Assembly (NCBI GenBank): GCA_900467185.1
Contig: UBPA01000033.1
Coordinates: 1-48,099 of the forward strand
Origin: Hyphomicrobiales bacterium
GTDB lineage: Bacteria; Pseudomonadota; Alphaproteobacteria; Rhizobiales; Rhizobiaceae
Reading direction: 5' to 3'
Length of the DNA stretch: 48,099 nt
Shown: piece by piece, positions 1 through 10,178 of the stretch
Layout: every line of letters begins with the position of its first letter
Numbering within the stretch: the stretch's first letter is position 1
Program-made: the position numbers and the translations under genes
Notes under the pieces: generated by a model
What the model was told of the DNA's origin: nothing
What the model saw: only the letters and a program-made list of their open reading frames with translations
Databases searched by the model: none

Positions 1-2
1 TC

Positions 3-740
3 CAAGGCGGCGGCTTTCAGGGCGGAAACTATCCGCGCGGGGGCGGGGCGGGGGGCTTCCCCTCCGGCGGCGGACAGAGAAGCGGCGGGCAGGGCAGCGG
101 CCGGTCCGGCGGCCGGGGCGGTTTCGGCAAGGAGGCGCCGATGCGCAGTCTCGCCGGCGTCTCCGATCGGCTGGCGCGGTCCTCGATCGTGTCCGGCGTC
201 CAATCGCTGCCGCCGCTGAAGGAAAGCGTGCTGGCGCTGACGATCGTCAATCATCCCGACGTGCTCTTTGCCGAGTATGACGAAATCTCCGTTATCGACT
301 ATGAGAGCAAGGAGCTTCAGCGCCTCTGGTCGCAGGTCCTGAACGCGGCCGCCGCCAAGGGGCCGCGGCTGACGCGCGAGATGCTGGTCGAAAACCTCGA
401 GGCCGCGGGCTTTGCTGGCCTTCTCGCCATGCTCGACCAGCAGGTCCGCTTCGCCCGCCTCTGGATCGCCACGCAGGCCGCCGATCCCGCCGACGCGCTG
501 GAAGGCTATCGACAGGCGCTGGCGCTGCACAAGCGGACGAAGGCGCTGCTCTGGCAGCGTCGCGAGCTGGAGCGCGATCTCGCACGCGCGACGGAAGACG
601 GCGACGACGAACTGGCAAGCCTCGTGCTGCGCAATCTGGAAGAGGTGCAGCACGAAGTGGAGCGCCTGGAAAATCAGGAGGCGATCATCGAGGGGTTCGG
701 CGTGCTCTCCGGACGCGTCAAAGGGCCGGGCGCGAAATGA
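3..740 (+). CDS. dnaG: DNA primase DnaG, C-terminal part (5' end outside window)
   Basis: The frame is open from the first bases, so the gene starts outside the window and about 245 C-terminal residues are seen. DnaG makes RNA primers at the replication fork. The visible part starts with a very Gly/Arg/Ser/Gln-rich linker (about 45 residues). A helical, charged domain follows, matching the DnaB-helicase-binding end of alphaproteobacterial primases, with segments such as LVENLEAAGFAGLLAML and WQRRELERDLARATEDGDD. The catalytic TOPRIM core is not in the window. The call rests on this C-terminal style plus rpoD downstream, because dnaG and rpoD are neighbours in many proteobacteria. Here a recQ gene lies between them. 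Identification is probable but indirect. Confidence 0.8.
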   Translation, partial: QGGGFQGGNYPRGGGAGGFPSGGGQRSGGQGSGRSGGRGGFGKEAPMRSLAGVSDRLARSSIVSGVQSLPPLKESVLALTIVNHPDVLFAEYDEISVIDYESKELQRLWSQVLNAAAAKGPRLTREMLVENLEAAGFAGLLAMLDQQVRFARLWIATQAADPADALEGYRQALALHKRTKALLWQRRELERDLARATEDGDDELASLVLRNLEEVQHEVERLENQEAIIEGFGVLSGRVKGPGAK

Positions 741-1014
741 TGGATGGGCGGTAGAGATCATTTCACCGTACCTTCGCTTGCTCCGGTTCGCGGTTCTCGA
801 CGCGTTACAGGCTTGCGTCTACGTCGATCGGTATGTCCGTTCATGAGAAAATACGCATTCGAATTTTGAACAAAGCGAGAACAAATCGCTTTTCTTTCGC
901 CTCTCTTTCTGTCATCTCCGAGTCACGCCGGAAGGGCAGTAAGGTGCACTCTGCTGTGGTCTTCGCGGCGTTCGGCCGCCAGCGCCCTCGCGCCGGCGGG
1001 TGGAATCGTGCAGA

Positions 1015-2940
<1,926 letters not shown>

Positions 2941-3526
2941 GGTCCACGCGATGGATGCCTGTCTTTCGACCACACGTCTTCCGTGGCCGGAGCATCCCGT
3001 GTGGTCGCGGCCGGCGCCACGTTGCCGGTTTCGGATCACGCCAAGTGCCGGAAAGTCTTGTGAGATATGCCTTACGCTTACGGGCGTCTCGGGCAGGAAA
3101 AGACGAGTGCCGTTGCTTGCTGGTGCAACCTTTCGTCTTGCTCTTGTCTTGTGCAGGAAACGTCCTACATCTGCCTAGCAGATCGAGACAGCGGCAATGC
3201 CGAGCCTTAATTCCGGCGTTTTTCGCCTAATTGCGCTGTTTTATGCCGGAAGAGCTTGACGTAGCCGAAGAATCTGGGAATCAACCGTCTTTGGCTTGGA
3301 AGGTTTATTGGATACGGCGGAAACGATCATCATGCAAGTGATGTTTGGAGCGTGCTGCTGCCGCAGCCGACCGGGATGATCGCGGCAGGTGCCGTGGTTA
3401 ATCGGGAATTAATATCAGCCCGTTAGGTCAGGGGTAATGTTCGCGGTGTTGCGCCGGAAGGCGCCCGGGCCACACGGCTCGTCACCGCTCCAACGTGGAA
3501 TGCTGGTCCAAAGAAAGCGACGAAGA
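2941..3526. other. 586-bp intergenic region upstream of rpoD
   Basis: No convincing gene is seen between recQ and rpoD; short open frames here have unnatural compositions. The stretch should hold the rpoD promoter and leader. A CTTGAC hexamer at 3255-3260 resembles the -35 element of rhizobial housekeeping promoters, but no good -10 follows at the usual 17-base distance. An AT-rich patch (TTAATCGGGAATTAATATC, about 3399-3417) is another possible promoter position. Neither is assigned with confidence. Confidence 0.4.
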
Positions 3527-5581
3527 ATGGCAACCAAAGTCAAAGAGAACGAAGAAGCCGAATCTGAACGCGACGGCGCAACGGACGGCCCGCTTCTCGA
3601 TCTCTCGGACGACGCGGTCAAGAAAATGATCAAGGCCGCCAAGAAGCGCGGCTACGTCACGATGGACGAGCTGAATTCCGTGCTTCCGTCCGAAGAGGTG
3701 ACCTCCGAGCAGATCGAGGACACGATGGCCATGTTGTCCGACATGGGCATCAATGTCGTCGAGGACGAAGAGGTCGACGAGAACGCATCCGGTGGCGAGG
3801 AAGAGGCGAGCGACGACGAGCCCGATAGCGAGGGCGGCGAGATCGCCACCTCCAGCGGCACCGCGCTTGCGACCGCCAAGAAGAAGGAACCGACGGACCG
3901 CACGGACGATCCGGTACGGATGTACCTGCGCGAGATGGGCTCGGTCGAGCTTCTGTCGCGTGAAGGCGAAATCGCGATCGCCAAGCGCATCGAGGCCGGT
4001 CGCGAGACGATGATCGCGGGTCTCTGCGAGAGCCCGCTGACGTTCCAGGCCATCATCATCTGGCGCGACGAACTGAACGAAGGCCAGACGCTGCTGCGCG
4101 AGATCATCGATCTCGAGACGACCTATTCCGGTCCGGAAGCCAAGGCTGCGCCGCAGTTCCAGTCGCCCGAGAAGATCGAGGCGGACCGAAAGGCTGCCGA
4201 GGAAAAGGAAAAGACCCGCCGTTCGCGCACCAGCGAAGACGACATCACCAATGTCGGCGGCGAGGGCCTGCCGCCCGAGGAGGAGGAAGAGGACGACGAC
4301 GAGTCGAACCTCTCTCTCGCCGCGATGGAAGCGGAACTGCGCCCGCAGGTCATGGAAACGCTCGACATCATTGCCGAGACCTACAAGAAGCTGCGCAAGC
4401 TGCAGGACCAGCAGGTCGAGCTGCGGATGAATGCCGCGACGGGATCGCTGACATCCGCGCAGGAGAAGAAGTACAAGGAGCTCAAGGACGAGCTCATCAC
4501 CGCCGTAAAGTCGCTGTCGCTCAACCAGAACCGCGTCGATAATCTGGTCGAGCAGCTCTACGACATCAACAAGCGGCTCGTGCAGAACGAAGGCAAGCTG
4601 CTGCGGCTGGCCGAAAGCTATGGCGTGAAGCGCGACTCGTTCCTGGAGCAGTATTCCGGCAGCGAACTCGTGACGAACTGGATGGAAACGGTCAGCAACC
4701 TGACGGCGCGCGGCTGGGCGCCCTTCGTGAAGAACGAAGAGCGCATGATCAGCACGATCCGCGGCGAGATCCACAATCTGGCAACGGAAACTGGCATCTC
4801 GATCTCCGAATTCCGCCGGATCGTTCACATGGTCCAGAAGGGCGAGCGCGAAGCGCGGATCGCCAAGAAGGAGATGGTGGAAGCCAATCTTCGCCTCGTG
4901 ATCTCGATTGCCAAGAAGTACACGAACCGCGGCCTTCAGTTCCTGGACCTTATCCAGGAAGGCAATATCGGCCTGATGAAGGCGGTCGACAAGTTCGAGT
5001 ATCGTCGTGGCTACAAGTTCTCGACCTATGCCACATGGTGGATCCGGCAGGCGATCACGCGTTCGATCGCCGACCAGGCGCGCACGATCCGCATTCCGGT
5101 GCACATGATCGAGACGATCAACAAGATCGTCCGCACGTCGCGCCAGATGCTGCACGAGATCGGCCGCGAGCCGACGCCGGAAGAGCTGGCCGAGAAGCTG
5201 GCCATGCCGCTCGAGAAGGTCCGCAAGGTCCTGAAGATCGCCAAGGAGCCGATCTCGCTCGAAACCCCCGTGGGCGACGAGGAAGACAGCCATCTGGGCG
5301 ACTTCATCGAGGACAAGAATGCGCTGCTGCCGATCGACGCCGCCATCCAGGCGAACCTGCGCGAGACGACGACACGCGTTCTGGCCTCGCTGACGCCGCG
5401 CGAGGAGCGTGTCCTGCGCATGCGCTTCGGCATCGGCATGAACACGGACCACACGCTGGAAGAAGTCGGCCAGCAGTTCTCGGTCACCCGCGAACGTATT
5501 CGCCAGATCGAGGCGAAGGCGCTGCGCAAGCTCAAGCACCCGAGCCGGTCGCGCAAGCTGCGGTCGTTCCTCGACAGCTGA
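3527..5581 (+). CDS. rpoD: RNA polymerase primary sigma factor RpoD (sigma-70)
   Basis: The housekeeping sigma factor, 684 residues from ATG 3527. The open frame extends to 3437, but the extra 30 residues ([14 protein letters not shown]...) do not resemble RpoD, whereas [12 protein letters not shown] does, and AAGAAAG lies about 10 bases before the ATG. Region 1.1 is at about 15-85 ([20 protein letters not shown]). Region 1.2 follows ([11 protein letters not shown], near 127), then a long acidic non-conserved segment with Glu/Asp runs. Region 2 is at about 448-515 ([32 protein letters not shown]). Region 3 comes next. Region 4 is at about 620-680, with the -35-reading helix-turn-helix [17 protein letters not shown]. 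Length and architecture are those of rhizobial RpoD (SigA). A strong terminator follows at 5609. Confidence 0.99.
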   Translation: MATKVKENEEAESERDGATDGPLLDLSDDAVKKMIKAAKKRGYVTMDELNSVLPSEEVTSEQIEDTMAMLSDMGINVVEDEEVDENASGGEEEASDDEPDSEGGEIATSSGTALATAKKKEPTDRTDDPVRMYLREMGSVELLSREGEIAIAKRIEAGRETMIAGLCESPLTFQAIIIWRDELNEGQTLLREIIDLETTYSGPEAKAAPQFQSPEKIEADRKAAEEKEKTRRSRTSEDDITNVGGEGLPPEEEEEDDDESNLSLAAMEAELRPQVMETLDIIAETYKKLRKLQDQQVELRMNAATGSLTSAQEKKYKELKDELITAVKSLSLNQNRVDNLVEQLYDINKRLVQNEGKLLRLAESYGVKRDSFLEQYSGSELVTNWMETVSNLTARGWAPFVKNEERMISTIRGEIHNLATETGISISEFRRIVHMVQKGEREARIAKKEMVEANLRLVISIAKKYTNRGLQFLDLIQEGNIGLMKAVDKFEYRRGYKFSTYATWWIRQAITRSIADQARTIRIPVHMIETINKIVRTSRQMLHEIGREPTPEELAEKLAMPLEKVRKVLKIAKEPISLETPVGDEEDSHLGDFIEDKNALLPIDAAIQANLRETTTRVLASLTPREERVLRMRFGIGMNTDHTLEEVGQQFSVTRERIRQIEAKALRKLKHPSRSRKLRSFLDS

Positions 5582-5608
5582 GCTGGGCGCTCAAGCATGA
5601 TAACCAAG

Positions 5609-5642
5609 CGGCGTCCGCGACAAGCGGGCGCCGTTTTCGTTT
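5609..5642 (+). terminator. Rho-independent terminator of rpoD
   Basis: A 10-bp G/C stem (CGGCGTCCGC at 5609-5618 with GCGGGCGCCG at 5624-5633, one G-U pair) has a 5-base GACAA loop and is followed by TTTTCGTTT. It lies 28 bases after the rpoD stop codon. Confidence 0.9.
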
Positions 5643-5883
5643 ATGGGCTGAGGTGCGCTGGAGGCGACGGCTTCAGGCGCCGGGCGGCCGCCTTGACTGT
5701 CGGCGGCAAGCTGCATACGCTTTGCCTCATGAACCGCATCTGCCTCATGATGACCTGCATCGTGACATCCCGCATGGGGTGTGCGGAGCGTTGTCGGGAC
5801 TGATCGTCCGTTCCGCCGTCCGTGCCCCCCGTCCAAAGGGTGGCCCGGTTGAGGCGCGCCCTTGATCCTCCAAGGAGCGACCC
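5643..5883. other. Intergenic region between rpoD terminator and GNAT gene
   Basis: No supported gene. A 24-codon frame from ATG 5729 with four cysteines (MNRICLMMTC...) has no ribosome site and was not called. The GNAT promoter is presumably here, but no clear hexamers stand out. Confidence 0.35.
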
Positions 5884-6459
5884 ATGTCCGATCCATCCTT
5901 CCTCTCCCGTCCGCGTGCCAATCGTCGTCTTCCCGAAGGGTTGAACCTTCGCGCGGCCGAACAGCGCGATGTCGCCGGAATCACGGAGCTGTCCAATGGC
6001 CCGCTCTATCGGGCGGGGACGCAGAGACTGCCGTTTCAAAGCGAGGAGGCCACGGCGCGCTGGCTCGGATCCAACGGGGAGGCGGCATCGCTGAGCGTCG
6101 TGGCGGAGCTCGACGGGCGGATCGTCGGGCTGGGTGGCCTGCACCGCCAGACCGGCCGGCGCCAGCATGTCGCCATTCTCGGCCTCGGCGTTCACGACGA
6201 CTATCAACGGCAGGGCATCGGTGTCGCACTGCTCGAGGCGCTAATGGATGCGGCCTTCAACTGGCTGCAGATCCGGCGCGTGGAACTCACGGTATTTTCC
6301 GACAATGCGGGCGCGATCGAACTCTACCAGCGGGCCGGCTTTCGGCGCGAGGGCCTGTTGCGCGCCTATGCGTTTCGCGACGGGGCCTATGCCGATGTCC
6401 TCGCAATGGCGCTGATATCGCCGGACCTCGGCTGCGAACCGGTGCAGGCCGAGATTTGA
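5884..6459 (+). CDS. GNAT family N-acetyltransferase
   Basis: A 191-residue acetyl-CoA-dependent N-acetyltransferase with unknown acceptor. The acetyl-CoA-binding motif A is seen around residues 101-112 (VHDDYQRQGIGVALLEAL, with the Q/R-x-x-G-x-G/A signature). The motif B region NAGAIELYQRAGFRREGLLR at about 140-160 is typical of the RimJ/RimL and aminoglycoside/phosphinothricin branches. The C-terminal FRDGAYADVLAMALI is also usual for these small cytoplasmic enzymes. ATG 5884 has an AAGGAG ribosome site at a good distance. The gene stands alone between rpoD and a DUF930 gene, which gives no clue to its substrate. Family assignment is firm; function beyond acetyl transfer is unknown. Confidence 0.9.
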   Translation: MSDPSFLSRPRANRRLPEGLNLRAAEQRDVAGITELSNGPLYRAGTQRLPFQSEEATARWLGSNGEAASLSVVAELDGRIVGLGGLHRQTGRRQHVAILGLGVHDDYQRQGIGVALLEALMDAAFNWLQIRRVELTVFSDNAGAIELYQRAGFRREGLLRAYAFRDGAYADVLAMALISPDLGCEPVQAEI

Positions 6460-6520
6460 GCGTGATACGCGGTGAGATCATGCCGGCGAGACCGGCGTCC
6501 GCTTGGTCTTGCGGTGAAAA

Positions 6521-7771
6521 ATGCCTATGTCCGTACCCGTGACCTCCGATTCTCCTCAGCGCCGGTTCGAAAGACCTCTCCTGGCGATCCTTGCCTCGCT
6601 CGCGCTGCATGTCGCCGTCGTTGCGCCGTTTCTCCTGCGGCTGCCCGAGACGACGCCGGAGGTGCCCGCCGAGCCGAGCGTTACGGTCGAGATCGTGCCC
6701 GAGCCGCAGACGATGCCGAAGCCGCCGGAGCCAGCGCCCGAGGCCGCCAAAGCGGAGAAGGCCGCGCGCTCGCCGCCTGCCACAGGCAGGCCTGAGCCTG
6801 CGTCCACCCCGCCACCGCCCACCCCGACGCCGCCTGCCGCGCCTTCACGGCCTTTCGAGGCGTCATCCGCGCAGGAGCCGGACGCTCCACCGGATCCCGT
6901 CGATCTGCCGGCACCGGAGGGTGAGGCGAAACAAGCGGATACAGCTCCGACCGAACCTGTCGCGGCGCCACCGGCAACCCCCGCGCCCGTCGCGCAGGCA
7001 GCGGAGACGGCAGCCTCCCTCCCGGCAGATGCGCCCGTCACGGAACCGGCGCCGGGCGGGGCTGCGTCATCGATACCTGCGCCTGTTGCCAAACAGACAG
7101 AGACGCCGCCGGCCGCACCGGAGATCCTCGCCGGCGCCGCGACATCGGGCGAAGGCGCGGGCGAGGCCGTTCCTTCCGTCTCACCGACGCCCGATGTCGA
7201 GCCGAAGCCCGCCGATGAACAGCCGCAGCCTCCGCGCGAGACGGCGCTTGTGGAGCCGGGTGCGACAGGCGCCGCGCAAATGCCAGCGGCTCCGAGGCCG
7301 GAGAGCGCCGACGATCGTCCGATGACGCCGGGCGAGGAGGCGGCCTATGTGCCCGCCACGCCCGCCATCCCCCAGGCAAAGCCCGCACCGGCGCCGGCGC
7401 CCAAACCGGCAAAGACATTCTACTCCAAAAATATTCTCGCGGATCCGCGTGTGCGCGGCGCCTTGGACAAGCAGCCGCCGCAGGCGCGTCTCGTGCAGAT
7501 TTGCACCATCGAGGCCCTCGAGCAGGCACGATACGCCAGCACGGCGTTCGTGCCGGAGATTATCAAGGTGTTCGGGAAAAACGGCGGCGTGATCACGGGG
7601 CAGCATCTCAGCGCCCGGGGTGGTGCCATCCGCTCCCGTGGCGTGTGGCGCGAGATCACGTTCGACTGCACCGCCAACGCCACGTTCGATACGATCACGG
7701 CCTTCCGCTTTGCGCTTGGCGAGACGATACCGCGCAGTGCCTGGGCCAGCCGCCGTCTCCCGGCGGATTGA
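6521..7771 (+). CDS. Membrane-anchored Pro/Ala-rich protein with C-terminal DUF930 domain (TonB-like layout)
   Basis: A 416-residue protein. After a short cytoplasmic start, a single hydrophobic segment (about residues 21-40, LLAILASLALHVAVVAPFLL) would anchor it in the inner membrane. A very long low-complexity Pro/Ala/Glu-rich region follows (about 45-300, with repeated EP, KP and PAP), of the type that spans the periplasm in TonB proteins. The folded C-terminal part (about 305-416) has LVQICTIEALEQARY, the GGAIRSRGVWREITFDCTAN segment and two cysteines, matching what I recall of DUF930 proteins of rhizobia. That domain has no assigned function. Start ATG 6521 has a weak GGTGA upstream; ATG 6527 is also possible. 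A role in cell-envelope linkage is inference from layout only. Confidence 0.75.
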   Translation: MPMSVPVTSDSPQRRFERPLLAILASLALHVAVVAPFLLRLPETTPEVPAEPSVTVEIVPEPQTMPKPPEPAPEAAKAEKAARSPPATGRPEPASTPPPPTPTPPAAPSRPFEASSAQEPDAPPDPVDLPAPEGEAKQADTAPTEPVAAPPATPAPVAQAAETAASLPADAPVTEPAPGGAASSIPAPVAKQTETPPAAPEILAGAATSGEGAGEAVPSVSPTPDVEPKPADEQPQPPRETALVEPGATGAAQMPAAPRPESADDRPMTPGEEAAYVPATPAIPQAKPAPAPAPKPAKTFYSKNILADPRVRGALDKQPPQARLVQICTIEALEQARYASTAFVPEIIKVFGKNGGVITGQHLSARGGAIRSRGVWREITFDCTANATFDTITAFRFALGETIPRSAWASRRLPAD

Positions 7772-7871
7772 CGATTCGGGTCCGCTTGGAGCCTCGCACG
7801 GGAACATCTGGCCGGCCTCCGCCTTCCTTCGCCATCACGACCGCATGTTCCTGCGCAGAGAAGGAGGATTT

Positions 7872-8225
7872 ATGGCTTATGTCGATGGCTTCATCGTTGC
7901 GGTCCGCCGGGATCGGCTGGACGCCTATGCGGATCTTGCCCGGACGGCCGGCGCCGTCTGGAAGGCGCACGGGGCGCTCGATTATGTGGAATGCGTCGGA
8001 GACGACCTGCCCTATGGGCAGGTGACCTCGTTCCCGCGCGCCGTGCAGGCGAGCGAAGACGAGGTGGTGATCTTCGCCTGGATCGTCTACGCCTCGAAGG
8101 CCGAGCGCGACCTGATCGTGCCGAAGGTCATGGCGGATCCGCGGCTGAAGATCGATCCGGACGCCATGCCCTTTGACGGGCAGAGAATGATCTATGGTGG
8201 CTTCCACACGCTGGTTCAGGTGTAG
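7872..8225 (+). CDS. DUF1428 family protein
   Basis: A 117-residue cytoplasmic protein of the DUF1428 (YbaA-like) family, with a ferredoxin-like dimeric alpha/beta-barrel fold. Function is not established. Family hallmarks seen are YVDGFIVAV at the start, WKAHGALDYVECVGDD, FPRAVQASEDEVVIFAWIVY, KVMADPRL and MPFDGQRMIYGGF. The open frame extends upstream, but a perfect AGGAGG at 7862-7867 sits just before ATG 7872, and the protein fits the family's usual length from there. The yjbQ-type gene follows after 40 bases, so the two may be co-transcribed. Confidence 0.9.
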   Translation: MAYVDGFIVAVRRDRLDAYADLARTAGAVWKAHGALDYVECVGDDLPYGQVTSFPRAVQASEDEVVIFAWIVYASKAERDLIVPKVMADPRLKIDPDAMPFDGQRMIYGGFHTLVQV

Positions 8226-8265
8226 AACAGGCTTTGGCGATCCATCCACAACAGCCGGAGATGTC

Positions 8266-8688
8266 ATGCCACAGACCATGCTGACCGTGTCCACCCGTGG
8301 CGCGGGGCTCTATGAATTCACTGGAGAAGTGCAGGCCTTCGTGCGGCAATCGGGGGTCGAGACGGGATTGCTCACCGTATTCGTCCGCCACACATCCTGC
8401 TCGCTTCTGATCCAGGAAAATGCGGATCCCGACGTGCGGCGCGACCTCGATAGCTTCTTCTCGCGCCTCGTGCCGCCATCCGACGATCCCTCCATGCGGT
8501 GGGTGATCCACACCGACGAGGGCCCGGACGACATGCCGGCACATATCAAGGCGGCGCTCACCGCCGTGTCGATCGGCATTCCCGTCTCGGCGGGGCGCCT
8601 CGTGCTCGGCACATGGCAAGGCCTTTACCTGTTCGAACATCGCCAGCGCCCGCATCGCCGCGACGTCGTGATGCATCTCGGGCCATAG
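8266..8688 (+). CDS. YjbQ/UPF0047 family protein
   Basis: A 140-residue member of the UPF0047/YjbQ family, small cytoplasmic proteins forming trimers with a metal-binding site. Weak thiamine-phosphate-synthase-like activity has been reported for the E. coli member; the physiological role is unsettled. Family motifs are all present: FVRHTSCSLLIQENADPDVRRDLD, HTDEGPDDMPAHIKAAL and GTWQGLYLFEHR, which carry the conserved His/Asp/Glu metal ligands. The upstream frame extension overlaps the DUF1428 gene and is not needed. ATG 8266 has CCGGAG upstream. It lies 40 bases after the DUF1428 stop codon on the same strand. Confidence 0.9.
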   Translation: MPQTMLTVSTRGAGLYEFTGEVQAFVRQSGVETGLLTVFVRHTSCSLLIQENADPDVRRDLDSFFSRLVPPSDDPSMRWVIHTDEGPDDMPAHIKAALTAVSIGIPVSAGRLVLGTWQGLYLFEHRQRPHRRDVVMHLGP

Positions 8689-8819
8689 GCCAGCGGTCGC
8701 GTCCGCCGATGTCGGGCGATCCCGAAGGGGCGTTGCTTGACATCGGCCGCGCCCGCATCATCTTTTCGCATGAGCCCTTGCTTTCATAAACGCGCGAGGG
8801 CCATGCGCGGGGAGGACCG

Positions 8820-9224
8820 ATGACGGACGTGCAGACGATTGCCGAGCGCTTCATGGAGGCGCTGAACCACCGCGATTACGAGACGATCGCCGGGTTTCTC
8901 GACGAAGATGCGGCACTGGACACCCTGACGGGACAGCGCACCATCGGCGCGCATCCGCTGCGCCTGGCGATCACGAGCTATTTCCGCCATTTCGACGAGG
9001 CGTTTTTCGATATGGTGCCGATGCGCGACCAGCTTGGCCAGCGCGTGGCCGTGGATGTCACCGCGCGCGGACATTATCGCGAGAGCATGGCCGGTTTTCC
9101 CCCGGCAAACGGGCAATCCTATTCGATCCCGAGCGTCTTCATCTTCGAGTTCGACGGGCCGAGCGTGACGCGCCTTACCCATTACCGCAACATTCGCATC
9201 TTCGAGCAACAGTTGCTGCGTTAG
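8820..9224 (+). CDS. SnoaL-like / NTF2-fold polyketide-cyclase or ketosteroid-isomerase family protein
   Basis: A 134-residue protein of the NTF2-like superfamily. The N-terminal helix-rich part (TIAERFMEALNHRDYETIAGFLDEDAALD) and the beta-rich remainder, ending YSIPSVFIFEFDGPSVTRLTHYRNIRIFEQQLL, are typical of the SnoaL/ketosteroid-isomerase group. The group contains enzymes, scaffolds and proteins with no known ligand, so the substrate cannot be predicted. Start ATG 8820 follows a GGGGAGGA ribosome site. A TTGACA at 8737-8742 could be a -35 box for its own promoter, with a weak -10 near 8760. Confidence 0.8.
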   Translation: MTDVQTIAERFMEALNHRDYETIAGFLDEDAALDTLTGQRTIGAHPLRLAITSYFRHFDEAFFDMVPMRDQLGQRVAVDVTARGHYRESMAGFPPANGQSYSIPSVFIFEFDGPSVTRLTHYRNIRIFEQQLLR

Positions 9225-9409
9225 AGCCCATATCCTCCCGTGGAGATCGTCACCAGTTCCCATTCAAAATGAACGGCAGGTGAATGTGCGATTTTACCTA
9301 CATTCAGCTTCCTCGCGCTAGAAAGGAAGCCTTCGCCGGGAGATGGCGAGCAACAGACGAGCACCCCGCGGCAACGCCGGTGAGCTCCAGAAGATCGAGG
9401 AAACGCTCC

Positions 9410-9784
9410 ATGAAAACCATGTTCACCCGACTTGCCCTGGCCGCGCTGATCGGCGTGTCCGGCCTTTCCGCCTTCGCCGGCACCGCATCCGCCGACCAGA
9501 TCCGTCTTGGCCTCACGTCCGGCTCCGTGGTCGATGTTCAGTATCGCGACGAGCGCGACTGGTCGCGCGGCCGGCATGATCGCGACCGCCGCGACTGGGG
9601 TCGTGACCGCCGTGGCCGTTGCGCGCCCTGGCTCGCGGCCGACAAGGCCAGCGCCTACGGTCTGCGCCGTGCCCGCGTCGTCGATGTGACACCCCGCCGG
9701 GTCGTCGTCGAAGGCCGGTTCCGTGGCGGCTTCCGCACCGTGACCTTCGCCAACATGCGGGGATGCCCCGTTCTCGGCCGGTAA
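9410..9784 (+). CDS. Small secreted Arg/Asp-rich protein of unknown function
   Basis: A 124-residue protein of no family I recognise. It has a clear Sec signal peptide (MKTMFTRLALAALIGVSGL..., probable cleavage after TASA near residue 28). A beta-prone piece follows (QIRLGLTSGSVVDVQYRDE), then a highly charged RDWSRG...RDRRDWGRDRRGR stretch (about residues 45-65). The end is a conserved-looking domain with a cysteine pair (CAPWLAADKASAYGLRRARV ... NMRGCPVLGR) that could form a disulfide in the periplasm. ATG 9410 has GAGGAAA upstream; the longer open frame to 9284 lacks support. Two strong hairpins follow the stop codon. Confidence 0.75.
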   Translation: MKTMFTRLALAALIGVSGLSAFAGTASADQIRLGLTSGSVVDVQYRDERDWSRGRHDRDRRDWGRDRRGRCAPWLAADKASAYGLRRARVVDVTPRRVVVEGRFRGGFRTVTFANMRGCPVLGR

Positions 9785-9792
9785 TCGCGCCA

Positions 9793-9831
9793 CTGGCTCT
9801 GCGCTCCGCCCCTTGCGGTGCGCAGAGCCAG
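9793..9831. repeat. Long inverted repeat (12 + 4 bp) after the secreted-protein gene
   Basis: CTGGCTCTGCGC at 9793-9804 pairs perfectly with GCGCAGAGCCAG at 9820-9831. Inside it CCGC pairs with GCGG around a 5-base loop. There is no U tract after it, so it is either a transcript-stabilising hairpin or part of a composite terminator with the next one. Confidence 0.8.
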
Positions 9832-9848
9832 AGGCAACCGCAGGAATG

Positions 9849-9886
9849 AAAAGCCTGTCCGCTCCGAAGGGAGCAGGCAGGCTTTT
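9849..9886. terminator. Bidirectional Rho-independent terminator
   Basis: AAAAGCCTGTCCGCTCC (9849-9865) pairs with GGAGCAGGCAGGCTTTT (9870-9886) around a GAAG loop, with one mismatch. The A-run on one side and T-run on the other would allow termination in both directions, serving the secreted-protein gene (+) and facing the SIMPL gene (-). Confidence 0.85.
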
Positions 9887-10178
9887 CCATGTTCGCGTGC
9901 TCTTGCCGAGACTCTGGGGGGGACGAGAGGGGATCGCCTCGCCGAAGGCCTTGCCTGCGTAAGGCTTGAGTTCGTCGGCTGCCACTTTCGCCGCTACAGT
10001 TCAGGGATACGTGGAAACCGGTTGTTTCGAAGAGACAAACGATAACGAAGGAATCGAGAGTTTGGGTGGTTCGGAATGAACCTGACAGGCTCTCGCGTCT
10101 CCGAGCGGTGATGGGCGTTGCCATCCACCCGACGAGCGCGCAGCGAGCCGGGCCGGGCTCGCCGCCGGATCGTTGCGG

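Noticed and set aside
3482-5539. 685-codon open frame opposite rpoD
   Set aside because: Antisense shadow of a strongly conserved gene; product is an Arg/Leu/Asp-biased sequence with no family features.
5729-5803. 24-codon Cys-containing frame (MNRICLMMTC...) upstream of the GNAT gene
   Set aside because: Considered as a regulatory leader peptide, but it has no ribosome site, lies over 80 bases from the next gene, and no attenuator hairpin follows.
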